A DNA stretch of 64,000 nucleotides. Source: Panulirus ornatus (taxonomy: Eukaryota; Arthropoda; Malacostraca; Decapoda; Palinuridae). Where the stretch lies: NCBI RefSeq assembly GCF_036320965.1, contig NC_092271.1:24662536-24726535 (forward strand), given 5' to 3'. A program made the translations under genes and the position numbers. The notes beneath the pieces are model-generated. The model was given only the letters and a program-made list of their open reading frames with translations, did not search any database and was not told the origin of the DNA. The stretch's first letter is position 1. Every line of letters begins with the position of its first letter. Of the stretch, positions 58,423 to 64,000 are shown in pieces.

Positions 58423-59083
58423 ACTGAGGCACTCACTCACTATTACTTGTTACGTGACCATCCACCGTCCTCTACAACTCTCGGGTTTTTCAATCTTCCT
58501 CCCAGTCCGGCTCGTCTGTCTCCCTAACCATCCATCACAGTGAGGGGCAATATGCCTCTTCCATCTATCCTCACCTCTATCTATCTTGCCCGGGCTTCCC
58601 CCTACCACACCAGCAGGAGTCACGAGGCAGCCCAGGTGTGCTTCACTAGAAAGAGGGAGGGAGGGAGCGATGGAGGTGTTTGGCTCCATCGCTCAGCACA
58701 CGGGCCTTCTCTATAGCTCCATCGCTCACCACACGGGCCTGCTCTTAAGACTGACCTGAAGGGGATGTACACGAGCAACCCTCACCGGTTACCAGAGAGA
58801 GGAAGACATATTCATATATTCATACGACCCTTGAAGTCTTTATGTAATAAACACACATACACATACGTACACATTTATATATTCACTTCAGGTGAGTCTC
58901 CACGATGTATGGTTCCAAACCATAAGCTCCTGTGGTCTTGTGGGTGGCAAGATCAGCTTTTATTTTAAAAGACTGTCGTAAAATCATTCCTCACCAAACT
59001 GACTCTGATTAACCCACTCTCACATTAAAACCAAGTACGCCCAAGACTGTCTCATCCCTGGCTGCTAAAACTTCGACGGGAAA

Positions 59084-59084
<1 letters not shown>

Positions 59085-59144
<60 letters not shown>
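59085..59144. repeat. (GT)n microsatellite
   Basis: About 29 GT units. Confidence 0.97.
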
Positions 59145-59145
<1 letters not shown>

Positions 59146-59499
59146 TGTGATCTAACCATCTCCTTCGACACTTAACACTCCATTCAGTGTGTTGTGCGGA
59201 CTGTGGAGGTGGCCAGTGCGGCAGCAGACACGAGAAGAAGAAGAGCAGAAGAAAGTCCTCCCACCAGCACAGCCTCGATCGCCGAGAGTAACGTCGAGGT
59301 CCAGGTAGACTGAAGGGTGAAATAACTCAGTCCACCCTCGACGAAAATGGTACAATAAAAAAAAACAAACATCCTCCCACTGGCACCCAGCGTAAATATG
59401 TTGCTGCTCCGCCAGTAATGTTCTCCTTCAAGGAGCCTGTATGAAATATATATGAGGCATTGTATCCAACCAGAGAGAGAGAGAGAGAGAGGGGGAGAG

Positions 59500-59582
59500 T
59501 GTTCTCTTCTCTCTGGAGGAACTATGTGACAAGATAGAACTGCCTTTGTGAGATCTATAATGAGACTAATTGTGGCCATCGT
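59500..59582 (-). mobile_element. Short LINE reverse-transcriptase fragment (motif A)
   Basis: The minus strand reads ISLIIDLTKAVLSCHIV, matching motif A (I-D-L-T-K-A-F-D-x-V-x-H). Only about 20 codons; weak by itself but consistent with the other LINE pieces. Confidence 0.5.
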
Positions 59583-60389
59583 GTATGATGATCTGCTGTA
59601 GTTCTTTCTACATCATGCGCCCTCTCTCTCTCTAAGAGCCACGAACACAGTCGTCCTTCCTGACCCTCCTTTGGGAACGTCTCGACCTGGCCATCATCCC
59701 TAAGATCATCGCCTCAACGGGAGACAGGAGCTATGGCCACGATCACCACCGCCGCCACCGCCCACCTCAGGCAAGACCTCCCTCGCCCAACATGGCCCAC
59801 CTCCAGCGGCGGGTGGCGCTGACGGGGAGTACTCGTGGTACAGCGTTGTACGTACGTACACCGAAGTCCTGTATACCTGGGCAGGAGCTGCACGAGGCTG
59901 AGGGAGGACAGTACCCACCTCCGTGGCACGAAATACCTCGAAAAAAACATATCTACATTTTTTGATAAGTGTGTCTAAATAAGACACAACAAACACCACA
60001 ACGATTCCCAGACCTACATACACGACCGGAAAGACGTAAATATGTTTACAAACTAACTACAGAGTGGACGAATAACTCTAATGAATCATCACAGAAAATA
60101 CGCTTCGAGAACAGTTATGAAATCCGCTTCGTGTATGTTGCATAAGCAACGAAGTACAGCAGTAAAGACTGCAGTGCAGAGTGCGGCTGACAGACCGCTG
60201 GAAGTGTGTGTGTGTGAGCAATACGTCACAACACGAGATGCGAGGGGCGGGGGAGCAGCGAGGTACAGGAGGCGGCAACCAACGCGGAATAACTTGATGA
60301 AGTGTTGTTGGTGGTGGAGGCAGACACGGCCGGTAGTTCACCCACAGCCGTGTCTGGCCCTCACCTTCCTCTACCTCCCCTGGACTTAA
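59583..60389. other. Gene-free stretch
   Basis: No exon or repeat family recognised. Confidence 0.55.
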
Positions 60390-61425
60390 GACGGAGTTCT
60401 CCACACCTGCGCTTGATTCCTCCATGCCTCGGGTATAACCTTTCCAGACCCATGGCTGGATTCCTCCACACCTCGGCCTAGATCGTTCCAGGCTACAGTC
60501 TGACCTTTCCACGCCTCTAGCAGGGTCCTGCTATACATCGGGATGGTCCTTCCGTACCCGTTCCAGATACTTCCAGATCCCGGCCTGCCCCTTCCATGCC
60601 TCAGGCAGGCTTGGCACCGCAGACGGCAGATCCTTCCAGACCCGTGCCAAATTCTTCCAGACCCCGAGCCAAATCTTCAATGCCTTACGCAAGTCCTAAA
60701 ACATATCTCAGAGAAGTCTTTCCAAGCACTGGGTATATCTTTCCAGACCCTGTGCCAAATTCTTCTGGAATTCAGCCAAGTCCTTCCATGTTCATCTTAC
60801 GATTTCTTGGCTTGATTCTCTCAGACTTTGGTCGTGGTTTTCTGTGTAACACAAGTTCCAAACTAAGGAAGGATCTGCCTAAGTGTCGACTGCGTTCTTA
60901 TCTTCATTTTTTCCAGGTGTCATGCAGACCCTGCCTGGCGTCATGCAGACCCTGCCTGGCGTCAATCAAACATTTCTAAACCCTGGCCACAACAACCTTG
61001 TAGATCACGACCATGAATCTCTACACTACTGCTAGGTCCTTCTGGAACACAGTTTAGACCTCATCTTATCCTTTCCTGGTCTTAGACCAGAGCTCTCAGG
61101 AACTTAACCTAACTTTTCCAGGCCTTGGATCACATCCCTCAGGGGCTTACCCTAACCATTCCAGGCCTTGAACCAGATCTGACAGGAACTTAACCTAACC
61201 TTTCCAGGACCAGATTCGCAAAGATCTCATCGTAACCTTTCCAAATCTTGGGCCAGATACGTCAAGACCAAATCATAACCTTTGTATACCTTGGACCAGA
61301 CCCGTTAAGATCTCACCTTAACCTTTCCAGACCTTGGGCCATGTACGTGAAGAACTTATCCTGCACCGCTTTCCAGACCCTGGGCAGCGTTCCAGGTCCT
61401 CATAAATCCTCCTCATCTAGGTCAA
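60390..61425. repeat. Long degenerate minisatellite, TTCCAGACC-type
   Basis: Over 1 kb, CCTTTCCAGACCTTGGGCC and relatives (CTTCCAGACCC, TTCCAGGCCTTGGA) recur about every 20-45 bp; between 61070 and 61385 the unit is about 40-60 bp (TAACCTTTCCA, then CCAGAT-CGT-AAGATCTCA). Strongly diverged, so an old array. Confidence 0.8.
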
Positions 61426-61654
61426 GCAGGGTTTAAGAGGAGGGTGAGGAGTGCGGATCCTAACCACTCTTGCTGGAATATTCATCTTGGTTACTTCAGC
61501 TAATTTGGATCGTAACGTATGTTTGATGTAAGCCCTCCGCTTTCCTCTCCAGCCTCTATCTCCTCAGGTCAGGGAACGCAAGTACTACTACTACTACTAC
61601 CCACCAGCACAGTCTCGTCCTCGACCATCAGGTCCTCTGTCGTCTCTTTTTACT

Positions 61655-61805
61655 ATGTACTGTCCTCCAGCAGATAACCTGGTCACAGACCATCACGTCT
61701 TCTGTTACTGTCCTCCAGCAGATGACCTGGTCACAGACTACCAGGTCTTCTGTTACTGTCCTCCAGCAGATGACCTGGTCACAGACTACCAGGTCTTCTG
61801 TTATC
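61655..61805. repeat. 48-bp minisatellite, about 3 copies
   Basis: TACTGTCCTCCAGCAGATGA, CCTGGTCACAGACTACCAGG, TCTTCTGT; unit of 48 bp keeps frames open (16-residue peptide repeat). Confidence 0.93.
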
Positions 61806-61878
61806 TGTCCTTCCTATGGGACCCATATATCTTCCCCGCCAGGTGTCTACTGCTACATGAGGCTCCCGAGAAGCCAAC

Positions 61879-61879
<1 letters not shown>

Positions 61880-61967
<88 letters not shown>
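61880..61967. repeat. (GA)n microsatellite
   Basis: About 43 GA units. Confidence 0.97.
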
Positions 61968-61970
<3 letters not shown>

Positions 61971-62441
61971 CCACCGATGTTGACAGATCGACTCCAACCC
62001 AAATTTTATTCATGTCACAAGACTGTGTCAATACCAGAAATCCATTGAACGGAATTCCACGGTAAACTTTGACGTAAACTCTCTGGAGTATCTTTGTAAG
62101 AGACCAAACTTATGTAAGGTTCTCGGTTATCTCTTGGTTAACTGCAGGCAAACTTTTTGTAAGGGTAGGGAAAAGTTTGTAAACTAGAGCTCGAGTAAAT
62201 GATATTCATAAATGATGATTATATATATGTTTATTTCTACGACGACGAAATACAAGAGCCATGTGCAATATAGACAGGGATCAATGAACGCGGTATGTCT
62301 GCGCAAGACATCTATATAGAAGGATGAGTGTGAGTGGGAGGGAAGATCTTATCAGCAGGGAGGGAGGACTGGTGTGTGGGAGGGAACTGGGAGGGTAGAG
62401 ACTGGAGACAAATGGGAAAAAGTAAATGTTAATAACCTTCC
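61968..62441. other. Gene-free stretch
   Basis: No exon or repeat family recognised. Confidence 0.6.
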
Positions 62442-62715
62442 TACCCCAGTACACCCAACGGAGGCCTCCCTGTCAAGCCCCTTCATGCCAGTACACCCAG
62501 TGTGGAGACCTCAAAAATAACCTCATCACCTCAGTACACCCACTAGAGACTTGCAAAATAGCCTCCCCCACCCAGTACACCCACTGGAAGCCTCCATGGT
62601 AGCTTCCCCACCCAAGTGTAACCAACAAGACTTTCCAAAGTAATCGCCCCATCCCAGTACGCCAGGTGGAAGCCAGTACCTCCAGACGTCAGTACACCAG
62701 GTGCAGACCATCACA
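62442..62715. repeat. Degenerate minisatellite, CCCAGTACACCCA type
   Basis: Five to six units of about 45-55 bp: CCCAGTACACCCACTGGA-GCCTCC followed by variable CCATGGTAGCTTCCC-like sequence. Confidence 0.8.
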
Positions 62716-62878
62716 AATTCATAACACAGGGGGGAACAGATGAGGGGGGAGGAGGAGGGCAGACGTGGGGCGGGGGATGGTCTGGAGGAACTGGGAGGAA
62801 CAAGGCTGTGCGAGAGCACCACTTGGGAAGGGGATAGGGGAGGAGACAACCACCCCACCTCTGGTGAGGTAACCCACT

Positions 62879-62881
<3 letters not shown>

Positions 62882-62956
<75 letters not shown>
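62882..62956. repeat. (GA)n microsatellite
   Basis: About 37 GA units. Confidence 0.97.
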
Positions 62957-62958
<2 letters not shown>

Positions 62959-64000
62959 ACGGGTCGAGCAAAGGTGAACCAAAGAGAGGGAATAGTGGCC
63001 AGTATGGGAAAATACGGTGCGTGAGAGAGGAGACAAGGAGAGGGGAGGAGGAGAATTAAGGCGCCACGAAGGGAAAGATATATTGCAGTATTACAGAGAA
63101 GGACAGGGAGGAGGAGGAAGAGGAGGAGGAGGAAGAAGGAGATGAACAGGAGGTAGAAGAAGTCATGAACCTAACTGAAGAGTGCCACCCATCTGGCACC
63201 ACATACAGCCTGTCACTCATTCCTCTCCTTTTCCTCAACGTTGCTCATTCAAACCTCAATAAAACCTTACCTTTCCTTTTTTTTTATATCAAATCACTTA
63301 AACCACCCAGCTTACACGAGGTTCTACAAATAGTACTTCTAATTTTACTTACAACATTTTACATAAGTATCATCACATGACTGCTGCGTCAAACGTAGTC
63401 ATGTGTGTACGAGCATTCAGGGAGTGTATACATGGGGAAAGACGTGTTTGTACTGTGCAAAATATATGCCTTTACACATGTGACACCAGATGTTCATCGA
63501 ACCTGCTGGATTAATATTGGTATCACTGACGAGATGATGAATATACACAAATACACCTGAATATACCTGACTGACATATAATATATAGAACTTCATCTAT
63601 ATGTACTGCTGCTATGTCACCTCACATGACAGACCTGACCATGTCATACCTCAAAAGGTTACCTTAGTATAGAAAGCATAGGGAGATCTGGTGACGGAGT
63701 TTCAGATATACTAAATTCTACAACAGATGAACCATAGTTAAGAGCAATGGATGGTTGGGAACCTAACACACAGCCAGGCATTACTGACCACTATTACCCT
63801 CATAAACTTGTAATGGAGATTTATGTTACAATAAAAAGCTAAAGGTATCGAGTTCTATAGTTTAGCTGTGTAAGGAATGAAACAGATGTCACAACGACCC
63901 GTCCCCCTGGAGTTGCCACTGGCCCCATGACACTTGAGGACCCTCTCCGTATGACCGAGGTAATGGCACAGGCTCGCGGACAGCTACCACTAGGGAGGAG
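62957..64000. other. Gene-free right end
   Basis: A (GGA)n at about 63105-63140, otherwise AT-rich with no exon or recognised repeat. Confidence 0.6.

Overview
This window looks like nuclear DNA from an arthropod, most likely a decapod crustacean. The evidence is introns with GT/AG borders, extreme density of long (GA)n, (CA)n and (AT)n microsatellites, interstitial CCTAA blocks (the arthropod telomere unit), and decayed LINE and tRNA-derived SINE copies. The species cannot be fixed from the sequence alone; decapod is inference from repeat style.

Only one protein-coding gene can be supported. It lies on the minus strand and encodes a FYVE/RhoGEF/PH protein of the FGD type (closest in feel to FGD1/FGD4), a guanine-nucleotide exchange factor for Cdc42-class GTPases. 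Seven consecutive exons run right to left: 5288-5087 (acidic/proline-rich linker), 4849-4673, 4474-4306, 3792-3656, 2024-1886 and 1502-1297 (DH domain), then 1147-963 (PH domain). All internal splice phases agree. The remaining PH, FYVE and C-terminal parts lie beyond position 1. Two large candidate N-terminal exons, 10277-8329 and 33063-31690, each have an acceptor, their own ATG and a phase-2 donor that fits the acceptor at 5288. Joining them to each other runs into a stop, so they look like mutually exclusive alternative first coding exons about 23 kb apart. They share a motif R[H/Y]SVVR nine residues before the splice junction.

The rest, roughly 10.3-31.7 kb and 33.1-64 kb, is intronic, 5'-flanking or intergenic DNA dominated by repeats: more than 50 microsatellites, about ten minisatellite families with units of 21 to about 70 bp, at least seven LINE fragments, two clear SINE copies, and a pair of about 225-bp elements bounded by (AT)n.

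The most unusual repeat is a dispersed family of 21-bp units (core CCTTGAGCACGACGGTACG) found at about a dozen places, in both orientations. Beside or between its arrays there is often a direct repeat of the nuclear-receptor half-site AGGTCA: perfect DR1 at 31107-31119 and 18828-18840, DR5 at 40464-40480, and near-perfect DR1 at 22441-22453 and 12618-12630. Two loci carry inverted arrays with this core in the loop. No RNA gene, CRISPR array or prokaryotic-type feature was seen.
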